Shown one piece after another: positions 1 through 10,168 of a DNA stretch of 64,000 nucleotides (positions are counted from its first letter, which is position 1; each line of letters opens with the position of its first letter). Origin of the DNA: Nevskia sp. (GTDB lineage Bacteria; Pseudomonadota; Gammaproteobacteria; Nevskiales; Nevskiaceae); contig NZ_JAKFUM010000008.1 in the NCBI RefSeq assembly GCF_021732705.1, positions 235,667 to 299,666 on the forward strand. Reading direction: 5' to 3'. The position numbers and the translations under genes are program-made. A model generated the notes under the pieces. It had not been told where the DNA came from. It did no database searches and saw only the letters and a program-made list of their open reading frames with translations.

Positions 1-52
1 GATTGCGTGCCAGTGAGAGGCGCAACGTTCAACCCAGCTCAGGGAGTCATCG

Positions 53-1108
53 ATGATCCGTCACTCGTCTTCGGCGAGGCTTGCGCGTATCTGCGCGCTG
101 GCCGCCGCCACTGCCATGGCCGCGTTCTCGTCCACCGCCGCGCAGGCGCAGGGCGCCACCGTCAACGGCGCACTCGGCACCGTCACCAACAATGTCTCGA
201 CCGTCGTCCGCGATGTCTCGCTGGCGCTGCCGCCGTTCCGGATCAATCCGGTGGCCGGCACCACCAGCTTCCAGGCGTCGCTGACCTGGCAGGGCGTCGC
301 CCGCGTCTATTACGTGATCCGGCCGGACACGATCACGCCGAATGCCCCGGCGCTGTTCCTGCTGCACGGACGCGGCATGACCGCCGATCGCATGGCGAAC
401 TACACCGCCGCCGGCGAACTGACCCGCAGCTTCGGCGTCTGGGTGTTCCTGCCGCAATCCAGCGGCAGCGCTGGCGAATGGGCCAATGATCCGTCGGTGA
501 CCGGCGCGCCGGACGACGTCGGTTTCCTCAACGCGCTGATGGATGTCGCGGTGTCGCAGCATCAGGTCAATCCGCGCCGTCTGTACTTCGCCGGCCTGTC
601 GAGCGGCGGTTTCATGTCGGAACTGATGGCCTGCCGCCATTCCGATCGCATCGCCGCGATCTTTTCGGTGGCCGCCGCGATCCGGTCGTCGGTGCGGCCG
701 TTGTGCACCGCCACCCGGCCGCTGCCGGTCGGGCTGATCAATGGCATCGCCGACACCGTCGTGCCGTTCGACGGCATCGCCGCGTTCACCGCGAACACGC
801 CGCCGAACCTGACCGGCGCGCAGGACACCGCCGCGTTCTGGGGCGAACGCAACGGCTGCGCGATCGGCCCGGTGGAGATGCTGGCCCAGCCGGACATCTC
901 CAACGACACCACCACGGTCACGCGCCGTCGCTATCTCGGCTGCCCGGCCGCGGCGCCGATCACGATGTACACGGTCACCAACGGCGGCCACACCTGGCCG
1001 GGCACCCCGTTCGCCACCTACACCGTCGGCCTCGGTGCGACGACCCAGGACATCAACGCCACGGCCCTGGCGTGGGAGTTCATGAGCCCGTTCCAGACGC
1101 CGCCGTGA
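53..1108 (+). CDS. PHB depolymerase-family / LpqC-like secreted esterase
   Basis: Signal peptide (MIRHSSSARLARICALAAATAMAAFSSTAAQAQ), LFLLHGRGMTADRM, nucleophile-elbow-like GLSSGGFMSELM, C-terminal GGHTWPG. Confidence 0.8.
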   Translation: MIRHSSSARLARICALAAATAMAAFSSTAAQAQGATVNGALGTVTNNVSTVVRDVSLALPPFRINPVAGTTSFQASLTWQGVARVYYVIRPDTITPNAPALFLLHGRGMTADRMANYTAAGELTRSFGVWVFLPQSSGSAGEWANDPSVTGAPDDVGFLNALMDVAVSQHQVNPRRLYFAGLSSGGFMSELMACRHSDRIAAIFSVAAAIRSSVRPLCTATRPLPVGLINGIADTVVPFDGIAAFTANTPPNLTGAQDTAAFWGERNGCAIGPVEMLAQPDISNDTTTVTRRRYLGCPAAAPITMYTVTNGGHTWPGTPFATYTVGLGATTQDINATALAWEFMSPFQTPP

Positions 1109-1160
1109 TCGCCCGCCTGCGCGCCGCCCGGCTGCGGCGCGCAGGCGCAGCGGTTGCCGA

Positions 1161-1565
1161 TCAGTCGATCAGCGGCGATTCCCCGCCGCCCGCCTGCCAG
1201 CCGTAGCGGCGCAGGCTGACCCGTTCGTTCGCGAACACCACCCCTTCGGCGCGCAGCCGCCGCTTCTGTTCGCGGTGCGCCTCGCTGAACGTCGGCAGCG
1301 AAATCTGCCCCGCGGCATTGATCACGCGATGCCACGGCGTGTTCGCGCCGGCCTCCAGCAGTCCGCCGAGCACCCGGCCGACCAGCCGGGCACGGCCCGG
1401 ATAGCCGGCAAGCCACGCGATCTGGCTGTAGGTGGCGACGCGGCCGGACGGTATCCGGGCGACGGTGTCGAGGATCGCGCGGCGTGCGAGATCGGACTCG
1501 CTCGGTGCCAGCGGCTGCTCGCGCGGCCCGGCCGCGGCCGGCGAATCAGGACGCCGGCGCGCCAT
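1161..1565 (-). CDS. Alkyltransferase-like (ATL/MGMT-family) DNA-binding protein
   Basis: IPSGRVATYSQIAWLAGYPGRARLVGRVLGG...TPWHRVINAAGQISLP: MGMT C-terminal domain with PWHR in place of PCHR. Confidence 0.85.
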   Translation of the reverse strand: MARRRPDSPAAAGPREQPLAPSESDLARRAILDTVARIPSGRVATYSQIAWLAGYPGRARLVGRVLGGLLEAGANTPWHRVINAAGQISLPTFSEAHREQKRRLRAEGVVFANERVSLRRYGWQAGGGESPLID

Positions 1566-1959
1566 AGAGGGCGGTGCCGATGCGGGCGAGACCGTGGTCG
1601 TCGAGGTCGAGGATCTCGGCCGCCAGCAGTCGCTGCGGGCCGAGTTCGGCGATGTAGCGGATGGTCAGCGTGCGCGAAGCACCATCCCAGTTCACCGCGT
1701 CGAGCGTGAAGCGCAGGACCGTGATCTGGCCCAGCGCCGCGTGCCAGTACGCGGCGAGATCGGCCTTGCCGCGCACGGTGCCGTTGCCGGTGATGACGGC
1801 GGCCTTCGGACTGCGGAACTCGACGTTGTCGGCGAAGCGCGCCAGCACGGCATCGACATCGCGGGCGTTCCACGCGGCGATCCAGCCGCGGGCCCAGGCT
1901 TCGGCCCAGTCGCGGCTCCAGCGTGCCGGCGCAGCGGCGGTGATGTCAGCAGGATTCAC
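1546..1959 (-). CDS. SnoaL-like / nuclear transport factor 2 family protein
   Basis: WIAAWNARDVDAVLARFADNVEFRSPKA...GKADLAAYW pattern. Confidence 0.75.
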   Translation of the reverse strand: MNPADITAAAPARWSRDWAEAWARGWIAAWNARDVDAVLARFADNVEFRSPKAAVITGNGTVRGKADLAAYWHAALGQITVLRFTLDAVNWDGASRTLTIRYIAELGPQRLLAAEILDLDDHGLARIGTALYGAPAS

Positions 1960-2171
1960 GTCCTTTCTCCCGAAGCCCCTGACCGGCGAGGTCCGGCCAC
2001 TGATCTGCCGGATAGTACCGTTGACGACGCGAAACGGGCTCCCGACACTGGCCTGAACAGCCGTTCAGGACGGGTTCAGTCTGCCGCCTTCATCCTGTGC
2101 CCGTCGATTCGCCAAGCCTGTCGCTGCTGGTCGGATCGCAGCCCCAACCACTTGATTTCCCGGAGCAAAAG

Positions 2172-2912
2172 ATGGACCGCAAGCTGATTCCGACGGCGCT
2201 CTCGACCGTCATCGCCGCTACCCTGTTTGCCACTGCAGCCCCGTCGTTCGCGCTCGGCAAGGGCGCGCTGGATGTCGGCGCCGGTGCCGGCGTCGGCGTG
2301 TCGGCCGGCGGCCTGAATGTCGGCACCGATCTCGACGCGCGAGCCCGCCTCGACGCCGAAGCGGCCGCGAAGGCCAAGCTCGATGCCGAAGCCGCTGCGA
2401 AGGCCGCGGTGGATGCCAAGGCCAGCGCCGCAACCGGCGCCGCCGCTTCGACCGCCGCCGGTGCTGCGGCTGACGCCAATGTCGGCGTCGGCGCCAGCGG
2501 CGGCCTCGGCCTCGGCGGTGCCCTGAAAGGCACCGGCGGCGCGCTGAAGGGCGCGGCGAAGTCGACCACGGGTGCGGTCAAGGGCACCGTCGGTGCCACC
2601 ACCGGTGCCGTCAAGGGCGCGGCCGGCGCCACGGTCGACGCCGGCAAGAGCGCGGCGGGTGCCACGGTCGATGCGACCAAGAGCACCGTGAAGGCGGGCG
2701 CCGGTGTCGCGACCGACGCGGCCGTCGGCACCAAGGCGGCAGTGACCTCGACGGCCGCGGGTGCGGCGGGTGCCGCGAAGGCCACCGCCGGGGCTGCGAC
2801 CTCGGCGGCGTCGACCGCTGCCTCGGCGAAGGTCGATGCCGCGGCCGCAGCCGGTGCCGGTGCCGCGAAGGTCGACGCCAAGGTTGAAGCGGGCGCAGCG
2901 GTCAAGCCCTGA
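2172..2912 (+). CDS. Secreted Ala/Gly/Lys-rich low-complexity protein (LEA/histone-H1-like repeats)
   Basis: ATG at 2172 gives signal peptide MDRKLIPTALSTVIAATLFATAAPSFA followed by KGAxGATVDAxKS-type degenerate repeats; a terminator lies downstream. Confidence 0.65.
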   Translation: MDRKLIPTALSTVIAATLFATAAPSFALGKGALDVGAGAGVGVSAGGLNVGTDLDARARLDAEAAAKAKLDAEAAAKAAVDAKASAATGAAASTAAGAAADANVGVGASGGLGLGGALKGTGGALKGAAKSTTGAVKGTVGATTGAVKGAAGATVDAGKSAAGATVDATKSTVKAGAGVATDAAVGTKAAVTSTAAGAAGAAKATAGAATSAASTAASAKVDAAAAAGAGAAKVDAKVEAGAAVKP

Positions 2913-2974
2913 GCTGACACGCCGTCCGGCCGGGCCGCGCAGCCCGGTCGGACCGTGACGCGAAGGGATGTCGC

Positions 2975-3012
2975 AAAAAAAGCGGCCGGGCAACCGGCCG
3001 CTTTCTTGTTTC
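2975..3012 (+). terminator. Rho-independent terminator-like hairpin
   Basis: aaaaaAGCGGCCGG-GCAA-CCGGCCGCTttcttg; stem 9 bp flanked by A and T tracts, possibly bidirectional. Confidence 0.75.
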
Positions 3013-3052
3013 AGGATCGGGCGCGAGATTCGTCGCGTCCGCTGCCGCGCGC

Positions 3053-3571
3053 TCAGGCGCTGTGCAGCTGCCGGTAGATCTCGTCGCGCAGCGGGCCGGA
3101 CGCCCACTTCACCAGCGACGACGGGCAGTACTGGGCCGGCGCGAAGCCGGCCGCAATCCGGAACAGATCGGACGTGATCCGCTCGATGCCCGAGCGATAG
3201 CCCTTGAACAGGTCGGACTCGTTCGCGTGCATCGACTTCAGCGACGCCAGCAGCACGTTGACCGGCACGTAAGGGGCGATGCGATCGAGAATCCGCTCGA
3301 CCAGCGCCAGATCCTTGTCGTTCGGGCCTTCATCGAGCACGACGCTGACCAGCTTCGGGTTGCCGCCGGTGCGGTTCGCCGATTCCTTGCGCAGCTTCGG
3401 GTCGCGGGCGTAATAGGCAGCCACGGCGAGAATGATGAACAGCTCGTCGTAGGAATCCTCGGTGAAGTTGATGTCGTCCGGGATCAGGCCTTTCAGCGCC
3501 GGCTTCAGCGCCGCGAGCAGGCCGGGGAACTCTTCGTCCAGCCGGGCAATGCGGCGGAAGGATGCGGTCAT
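3053..3571 (-). CDS. Conserved hypothetical protein
   Basis: MTASFRRIARLDEEFPGLLAALKPALKGLIPDDINFTEDSYDELFIILAVAAYYARDPKLRKESA...; internal ATG preferred over the extended ORF. Confidence 0.6.
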   Translation of the reverse strand: MTASFRRIARLDEEFPGLLAALKPALKGLIPDDINFTEDSYDELFIILAVAAYYARDPKLRKESANRTGGNPKLVSVVLDEGPNDKDLALVERILDRIAPYVPVNVLLASLKSMHANESDLFKGYRSGIERITSDLFRIAAGFAPAQYCPSSLVKWASGPLRDEIYRQLHSA

Positions 3572-3707
3572 CGATGACTCTCCATGAATGGCAGGTCCGT
3601 GAACTATGCACGGCCTTTGCCAAAGTATAGCGGTGGCTTTCGGCGCTTCGCGCATTCCACGTGATGCGGGTCGTGCTGGCGATGCGAAATCGCCTGCGCG
3701 CAGCGAC

Positions 3708-4634
3708 TCAGACCGGAATCGTGCCGTCGAGCATGCGCACGGCATGGCCGCCAACGCGCACGGCGGTCACGGCACCGGCGACCTTGTCGACCTCGATCAG
3801 CAGCAGACTCGGCCGGCCCATCTCCAGACCCTGATGGATCGGCCAGCGCAGCGTGCCGTCAGTCATCGGCGATTCCAGCCCGAGCCGCCCGGCCAGCGCC
3901 ACCGCGGCCGAGCCGGTGGCCGGGTCTTCGACCACGCCGGAGCCCGGCGCGAACATGCGCGCGCGCAGTTCGCCGTCGTAGCCGCGGGCGTATACGTACA
4001 CGTGGTGCGCCCAGGCCTGCGCCAGCGCGCGGCGCCAGAGTTCGACATTGAACGCGATGCCGGCCAGCAGTTCCGGCGAGCGCAGCGGCACCAGCACGTA
4101 TGGCACGCCGCAGCTGCAGGCGCGCGGCGCTTCGTCGTAGCCCTGCCCGCTCGCGCCGATATCGTCGGCGGCCAGCCCGAGCATCGCGGCCAGCACCGCG
4201 TTCGATGGCACATCCTCAACACCATTCGGACTCCACGCCGGCAGCACGGCAGTGGTCAGTTCGCCGAACAGCGGCCGGCCGGCTTCGCGCACGACGCGCA
4301 CCGGCACCAGGCCGACGTTTTCCTCGAGCACGAAGCGCACGTCGTCGCCCTGCGGCGCCAGCCCGAGTTCGGCCAGCAGGCAGGCCGTGCCGACCGTGGG
4401 ATGGCCGGCGAATGGCAGTTCGACATCGGGCGTGAAGATGCGGACCTTGAACTGCGCCTGCGCGTGATTGGCGGCCTGCACGAACACGGTTTCGGACAGG
4501 TTGAACTCGCGCGCCATGGTCTGCATCTGGCGCGTGTTCAGGCCATCGGCCGCCAGCACCACGGCCAGCGGATTGCCGCCGTAACGGCGATCGGTGAAGA
4601 CATCGAGCGTGTGGAAGGCGAGTCGGTCGGTCAT
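3708..4634 (-). CDS. PhzF-family isomerase/epimerase
   Basis: FHTLDVFTDRRYGGNPLAVVL...MQTMAREFNLSETVFV...VRIFTPDVELPFAGHPTVGTA...VEDPATGSAA. Confidence 0.9.
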   Translation of the reverse strand: MTDRLAFHTLDVFTDRRYGGNPLAVVLAADGLNTRQMQTMAREFNLSETVFVQAANHAQAQFKVRIFTPDVELPFAGHPTVGTACLLAELGLAPQGDDVRFVLEENVGLVPVRVVREAGRPLFGELTTAVLPAWSPNGVEDVPSNAVLAAMLGLAADDIGASGQGYDEAPRACSCGVPYVLVPLRSPELLAGIAFNVELWRRALAQAWAHHVYVYARGYDGELRARMFAPGSGVVEDPATGSAAVALAGRLGLESPMTDGTLRWPIHQGLEMGRPSLLLIEVDKVAGAVTAVRVGGHAVRMLDGTIPV

Positions 4635-4891
4635 CGGCGCGGCGAAGTCGAAGGTGAAGCGGAACCCGCGGGCGCGACACCCGGTGGCCCCGACGGTCTT
4701 TGACGATACCCGGGGACACGCTTCACCGCGAGCCGTTCCCGGATTTGTCATCGCCGTGTAATGTCGGTGTCAAGACCGGCGCGCTTCGGGGGCGTTACGC
4801 GCCGGGATCACTCACCAGCCTGTCGTCGTGCAGCAGCTTTCCGGCCCATGCCGGACTGCCGCGCGTGGCTCACCAATGAAGGGGATACCGC

Positions 4892-7801
4892 ATGAAAGAC
4901 GGAACCAGACCGGCGCGACGGAACCGCGCCATCCTGCTCGGCTCGGCACTGCTCGGCAGCAGCCTTGCCGCCGGCACGGCGCAGGCGCAGCAGGCCGCCG
5001 CGGCCGACGCACCGACCGCCACCAAGCTGCAGGCGGTGGAAGTCACCGGCTCGCGCATCAAGAAATCCGAAGGCACGGGCGAAACGCCGGTGCTGACCCT
5101 GACCGCCGCGGAGCTTCAGGCCACCGGCATCACCTCGATCGGCGACATCATCCAGCGCCTCGGCGTCAGCGGCTCGTCGCTGAACACCAAGTTCAACTCG
5201 GCCGGCAACTTCGGCTTTCCGGCGGATGGCGGCGGCGTCGGCTCCGGCTCCACGACCATTTCGCTGCGCAACCTCGGCGCGCAGCGCACGCTGATCCTGG
5301 TCGACGGCCTGCGTTGGGTGAACGAATCATCGGCGTCCGGCGTGTCCGGCGCGGTCGATCTGAACACCATCCCGTTCAGCGCCATCGAGAAGGTCGAGAT
5401 CCTGACCGACGGCGCCTCGTCGCTGTACGGCTCGGATGCGATCGGCGGCGTCGTCAACATCATCACCAAGAAGAGCCAGAAAGGCGCGCTCGCCAGGGTC
5501 TATTACGGCGATTACGAGACCGGCAACGGCCAGACCTACACCGGCAACCTGTCGCTCGGCGTCAAGGAGAAGGCCTACGAGTTCTTCGTCGACCTGTCGC
5601 ACTACCGCCAGCGCGAAATCAGTTCGTCGGCCACCGATCAGTCGAGCTTCCCGATTCCGGGCACCGGCACGACGTTCGGCAGCTCGTCGACCGCCTTCGG
5701 GCGTCAGGTGTTCTTCCCGAACGGCAACAACACCTACGGCGGCCTGTGCCCGCTGACCGACACCAACGGCGACAACATTCCGGACACCGCGTTCTGCAAC
5801 ATCACGCCGAACGGCGTGAATTCGACGTTCCCGAGCCAGTATCACGGCTTCACCGATGCCGATCGCTTCAACTTCGCACCGTTCAACCTGCTGCTGACGC
5901 CAAGCCAGCGCAGCGCCGTGTTCACGCACGGCCGCTACAACGTCAACGACAACGTGCGTTTCTACGTCAAGGGCCTGTACCAGTCGCGCAAGTCGGTCAA
6001 TCAGGCGGCACCGGAACCGATCTTCCTCGGCCCGGGCGCCGGCACCGGCGGCCTTGCCGATACCGTCGGCATCGACGCGACGAATCCGTTCAATCCGTAC
6101 GGCTACTCGCTGGATTCGTCGAACCTCGTGCTGTTCGCGCGGCGACCGGTCGAAGGCGGGCCGCGCGTGTTCCAGCAGGATGTCAGCACCCGCTACTTCA
6201 ACACCGGCTTCGACGGCTCGTTCGAAGTGTTCGATCGCTTCTTCGCCTGGGACGTGAACTACGTAAACAGCGTCAATTCCGCCGAACAGCGCATCAACGG
6301 CACCTACAACATCCGCCGCATCGCCAACGCGCTGGGGCCGATCGCCAACTGCGTGGCGCCGTGCGTGCCGCTGAACCTGTTCGGCGGTCCGGGCACGATC
6401 ACGGCGGAGCAGCTGAACTACATCTCGTTCATCGAACGCGATTCCAGCCGTCAGACGCTCGACCAGGTCACGCTGAACCTGTCCGGCACCATCGTCCCGC
6501 TGCCGGCCGGCACGCTCGACTTCGCCACCGGCTACGAGCACCGCAAGCTGTCCGGCTCGTACTCGCCGGATGCCGTGGTCACCGCCGGCGAATCGAACGG
6601 CGTGCCGAGCCTGCCGACCAGCGGCCGCTACTCGGTCGACGAGTTCTACGTCGAATTCGCAGTGCCGCTGCTGAACAAGCAGCCGTTCGCCAAGCGGCTG
6701 GACCTGAGTCTGGCCTCGCGCCTGTCGGACTACTCGACGTTCGGCACCACGATCAAGAGCAAGGTCGGCCTGCGCTGGCAGCCGGTCACCGACCTGACCC
6801 TGCGCGGCACCTACGCGGAGGGGTTCCGGGCGCCGTCGATCGGTGAATCGTTCGGCTCTCCGGCGCGTTTCGATGCCTCGATCGAGGATCCGTGCTCCGG
6901 TGCCACCGGCGCCACCGCCACCACCTGCCAGCAGGTGTTCGGCACGCCGGTCGGCTTCCAGCAGGCCAACACGCAGATCTCGATCCGCACCGGTGGCAAC
7001 GCCAATCTCGATGCCGAAACCTCGCGCAGCTACACCGCGGGACTCGTCTACAGCCCGTCATGGGCGGAGAAGCAGGCCTGGTCGGATCGCATCGATCTGG
7101 AACTGACCTTCTACAAGCACAAGGTCAAGAACGCGATCCAGTCGCCGGATGCCCAGACCCAGCTCAATCGCTGCGTCGCCAGCGGCGATCCGAACTCGAC
7201 GTTCTGCCAGGGCATTTCGCGCGGCAGCAGCGGCGACATCAACGGTTTCGACTCGACCTTGCGCAACCTCGGCGTGATCGAGACCCAGGGCTACGACATC
7301 GGCATCGGCTGGAACAGCCCGCGCTACGCGTTCGGCAAGTTCAACATCAACTGGAACACGACCTACATCGAGAACTACCGCGCGGTGGCCACCGACACCG
7401 GTCTGGAAGAACCGCGCGGCGTCGGCAATGAGGTCAGCGACAGCGGCATTCCGCGCTGGAAGTCGACCATCACCACCAACTGGAACCTGGCGCCGTTCAC
7501 CGCAGGCTGGACCATCCGCTACATCTCGCCGCTGCGCGAGCTGTGCGGTGATGCCGCGGCCTTCCCGGTGTGCAGCGATCAGGCTGCCGGCGTCAATCGC
7601 TTCGACCCGGTCGTCTACCACGACTTCCGCGCCGGCGTGACCCTGCCGATCCCGTACAAGCCGGAACTGACCGCGGGCGTCAACAACGCCTTCAACGCCG
7701 GCCCGCCGACCTGCGTCAGCTGCTCGCTGAACGGCTACGACGCCTCGAACTACGACCTGCCGGGCCGCTTCGCCTATGTCCAGGCAACCGTGAAGTTCTG
7801 A
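4892..7801 (+). CDS. TonB-dependent receptor
   Basis: Signal peptide, plug domain (VEVTGSRIKK...ISLRNLGAQRTLILVDGLRW...VEILTDGASSLYGSDAIGGVVNIITKK), beta-barrel ending ...YVQATVKF. Confidence 0.93.
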   Translation: MKDGTRPARRNRAILLGSALLGSSLAAGTAQAQQAAAADAPTATKLQAVEVTGSRIKKSEGTGETPVLTLTAAELQATGITSIGDIIQRLGVSGSSLNTKFNSAGNFGFPADGGGVGSGSTTISLRNLGAQRTLILVDGLRWVNESSASGVSGAVDLNTIPFSAIEKVEILTDGASSLYGSDAIGGVVNIITKKSQKGALARVYYGDYETGNGQTYTGNLSLGVKEKAYEFFVDLSHYRQREISSSATDQSSFPIPGTGTTFGSSSTAFGRQVFFPNGNNTYGGLCPLTDTNGDNIPDTAFCNITPNGVNSTFPSQYHGFTDADRFNFAPFNLLLTPSQRSAVFTHGRYNVNDNVRFYVKGLYQSRKSVNQAAPEPIFLGPGAGTGGLADTVGIDATNPFNPYGYSLDSSNLVLFARRPVEGGPRVFQQDVSTRYFNTGFDGSFEVFDRFFAWDVNYVNSVNSAEQRINGTYNIRRIANALGPIANCVAPCVPLNLFGGPGTITAEQLNYISFIERDSSRQTLDQVTLNLSGTIVPLPAGTLDFATGYEHRKLSGSYSPDAVVTAGESNGVPSLPTSGRYSVDEFYVEFAVPLLNKQPFAKRLDLSLASRLSDYSTFGTTIKSKVGLRWQPVTDLTLRGTYAEGFRAPSIGESFGSPARFDASIEDPCSGATGATATTCQQVFGTPVGFQQANTQISIRTGGNANLDAETSRSYTAGLVYSPSWAEKQAWSDRIDLELTFYKHKVKNAIQSPDAQTQLNRCVASGDPNSTFCQGISRGSSGDINGFDSTLRNLGVIETQGYDIGIGWNSPRYAFGKFNINWNTTYIENYRAVATDTGLEEPRGVGNEVSDSGIPRWKSTITTNWNLAPFTAGWTIRYISPLRELCGDAAAFPVCSDQAAGVNRFDPVVYHDFRAGVTLPIPYKPELTAGVNNAFNAGPPTCVSCSLNGYDASNYDLPGRFAYVQATVKF

Positions 7802-7826
7802 GCGTCTCGGGGGCTTGATGGACCAG

Positions 7827-7858
7827 CAAGGGCCGCGATTGCGGCCCTTGCTGTTTGT
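7827..7858 (+). terminator. Rho-independent terminator after the TonB receptor
   Basis: CAAGGGCCGC-GATT-GCGGCCCTTG followed by ctgtttg. Confidence 0.7.
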
Positions 7859-7891
7859 GGTGCCGACACCGAAGCCGTTACGGCGGGCGAC

Positions 7892-8443
7892 CTAGTCGCG
7901 AGCAGTCGAAACAAGCTCGCGCAAGCGCAGCCACGCCGCCCGCTTGGCGTCGAGGCTCATGCCGGCGTTGGCCGGGCTGGTCGATGGCAGATCGATCAAG
8001 TCGATGTCCGACAGCCGCGTGGCCAATGGCCCGACCACATGCCGCCGGAATGCCGACTGCGCCGCGCCGCCGTTCAGCGCGATCGCTCGCAGTTCCGGAT
8101 GGCGATCGAGAAAGCCGGCGAAATCATTGGCGACCTCGGTTTCGCGGACGATGCTGGAATCGAGGCTCCCGGGCCGCTCACAGGCCCGCAGCACATCCCA
8201 CAGCGCCACCCCCTGCGCATTGAGCCGCGCCAGCCGTTCGGCATACGGCAGCGCGTGCGGCACGCCGAACAGCAGCGCCATCATCGGCCAGAACTGATTG
8301 CGCGGATGGGCGTAGTACTGCCCCGCGCGCAGCGATGCCACACCGGGCATCGAGCCGAGGATCAGCAGCCGGGCGGAGGACGGCTCCGCCGGGGGGAAGC
8401 TTTCGACCTGCGCCGGGTTCGTGACCCGCACGTCCACTGCCAC
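7892..8443 (-). CDS. DNA-deoxyinosine (hypoxanthine-DNA) glycosylase-like, UDG superfamily
   Basis: LLILGSMPGVASLRAGQYYAHPRNQFWPMMALLFG...GVALWDVLRACERPGSLDSSI...STSPANAGMS; GTG start at 8443. Confidence 0.85.
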   Translation of the reverse strand: MAVDVRVTNPAQVESFPPAEPSSARLLILGSMPGVASLRAGQYYAHPRNQFWPMMALLFGVPHALPYAERLARLNAQGVALWDVLRACERPGSLDSSIVRETEVANDFAGFLDRHPELRAIALNGGAAQSAFRRHVVGPLATRLSDIDLIDLPSTSPANAGMSLDAKRAAWLRLRELVSTARD

Positions 8444-8445
8444 CC

Positions 8446-10089
8446 TCAGTTGAAACTGCCGCCGGTGATCCGGCCCTCGGCGTTCAGCTCCGGGAAGAAG
8501 CGGCTGCGATCGGCGCGGAATTCGCGGGTCGTGATCGTGCCGGGCCTGACCACGAACACCTTCGGGTAGCGCGAGGCGAACTGCTCGATCGTCGGCTGGG
8601 TGGCGATGAAGCGGTCGAAGTCGGCGAGGTCGTTGACGTCGGCGGGTGCGGCCTTGAGCGCCGCGCCGGCATCGGCGACGAGCGTCGGGCGTTCGCTCAG
8701 CATCGACGGCGTGCGCGGCAGCGAGATCAGCTTGAAGAACTGCTGCCACTGTTCCGGCGAACCGGCAGTCTTGTTGCCATTGCCTTCGACATAGCCGCGC
8801 ACCAGTTCTTCGCCCCAGGTGTAGTTGATGATGTAGGCGCGGTACTTGTCGATGAAGGCGATGCGCTGGGTCGCACGTTCCGGCGAGTACAGCAGGTTCT
8901 TCTGCAGCCAGACCTTGGTCTCGTCGACCGTGGCCTTGCCGTCGAGATAGCGGCGCGCCGCCTCGATGCCGGCCGGCACCAGTTCGCGCGCAGCAGCCAC
9001 CACTTTCAGGTAGCGGTCGGCATCCTTCGGGTTCAGCCCGGCGGCGCGAAACAGTTCCTGGGTGAACGCGAGCTTGTCAGCGCCCGGAAAGGCGAGGCCG
9101 ACGCCGAAATCGGCCGTGCCTTCGGCAATCAGCGACTGCGGCGAGAACAGCGGATAGACCGTGTACTCCGGCCAGTTCTGGCCGAGGACCAGTCCGTTCT
9201 CGAGCAGCGTGTTGTAGACGTGATGGCCCGGATAGCCCTCGTGCGAGGCCAGTTCGATCACGCGGGCGACCGGAATCGGCAGGTCGGTGTTGACCTCGAT
9301 CCGGCTCTGAAGCTTGCCCTGATACCAGTTGTAGGCGCTCCACGGCTTGCCGGTGACGAAACTCAGGCGGAAGTTTTCGCTGATCGGCACCGGCATGTGG
9401 TTGTAGGCGCGAACCCGGGCTTCCTCGATCGCCAGATTCATCACCTTCTCGAGCTTGGCCTTCGGTACGGCGAAGCGTTCGACATAGCGGTTGTAGCGCT
9501 CGCTCAGGCTGCGGGCCTGGTCGCCCTTCTGCTTCGGCAACAGGGCCTCGATGCGGGCGAGGATCGGCGCGAAGCGCGATTCGTCGTAATGCGGCGCTTC
9601 CGTGTCGTACAGCAGGCGTGCTTCCTCGTCGAAACTGAACGTCTTGCCCTGCAGCATCTGCGCGCGGGCGATCAAGGCACCGAGCTGCTTCTTGAGATAG
9701 GCGCGGCGCAGGTCGACCAGTTCCGGCCGGGTCTGGAACTGCGGGCTCGGCGCGCGATCGACTTCCGCCAGCAGCGGTGTCGCGGCAGCCTCGATCTGCG
9801 CGGGTGTGGCGGCCTGCCGCTTCACCTCGTCGCGAATCGCGGCCGGGCCGTAGTAGGCGTCGACATAGTCCGGATCGTGCTCGCCCAACGCCAGCACCAG
9901 GCGGACGTACTGCTCGGCAAGTTGGTTCAATGTGGGGTTCACGGTGCGCTGGCTCGGCGGGGCGGCGGAATCAACGGGTGCGGCGTGGGCGGCGAAGGCC
10001 AGCGGCAGCAGTGCGCCGACGACGACGGCCACCACCGTGCGCGAAAGTCCGCGGAAGCGCCGCGGGCGGGTTGTCTGGAGGAGGGTCAT
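8446..10089 (-). CDS. DUF885-family protein (putative metallo-hydrolase)
   Basis: ASHEGYPGHHVYNTL signature; signal/TM N-terminus MTLLQTTRPRRFRGLSRTVVAVVVGALLPLAFAAHA; ATG at 10089. Confidence 0.85.
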   Translation of the reverse strand: MTLLQTTRPRRFRGLSRTVVAVVVGALLPLAFAAHAAPVDSAAPPSQRTVNPTLNQLAEQYVRLVLALGEHDPDYVDAYYGPAAIRDEVKRQAATPAQIEAAATPLLAEVDRAPSPQFQTRPELVDLRRAYLKKQLGALIARAQMLQGKTFSFDEEARLLYDTEAPHYDESRFAPILARIEALLPKQKGDQARSLSERYNRYVERFAVPKAKLEKVMNLAIEEARVRAYNHMPVPISENFRLSFVTGKPWSAYNWYQGKLQSRIEVNTDLPIPVARVIELASHEGYPGHHVYNTLLENGLVLGQNWPEYTVYPLFSPQSLIAEGTADFGVGLAFPGADKLAFTQELFRAAGLNPKDADRYLKVVAAARELVPAGIEAARRYLDGKATVDETKVWLQKNLLYSPERATQRIAFIDKYRAYIINYTWGEELVRGYVEGNGNKTAGSPEQWQQFFKLISLPRTPSMLSERPTLVADAGAALKAAPADVNDLADFDRFIATQPTIEQFASRYPKVFVVRPGTITTREFRADRSRFFPELNAEGRITGGSFN

Positions 10090-10168
10090 GGCACGCGCAC
10101 GGGTTGGAAGTCTGTGGAAAGACAGGATTTTCGTATCATGGTTCGGTCCCCCTTCCGGTCGCAAACCC

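Noticed and set aside
4828-6846. 672-aa plus-strand ORF overlapping the TonB receptor
   Set aside because: Alternate frame of a confident TonB receptor; biased composition
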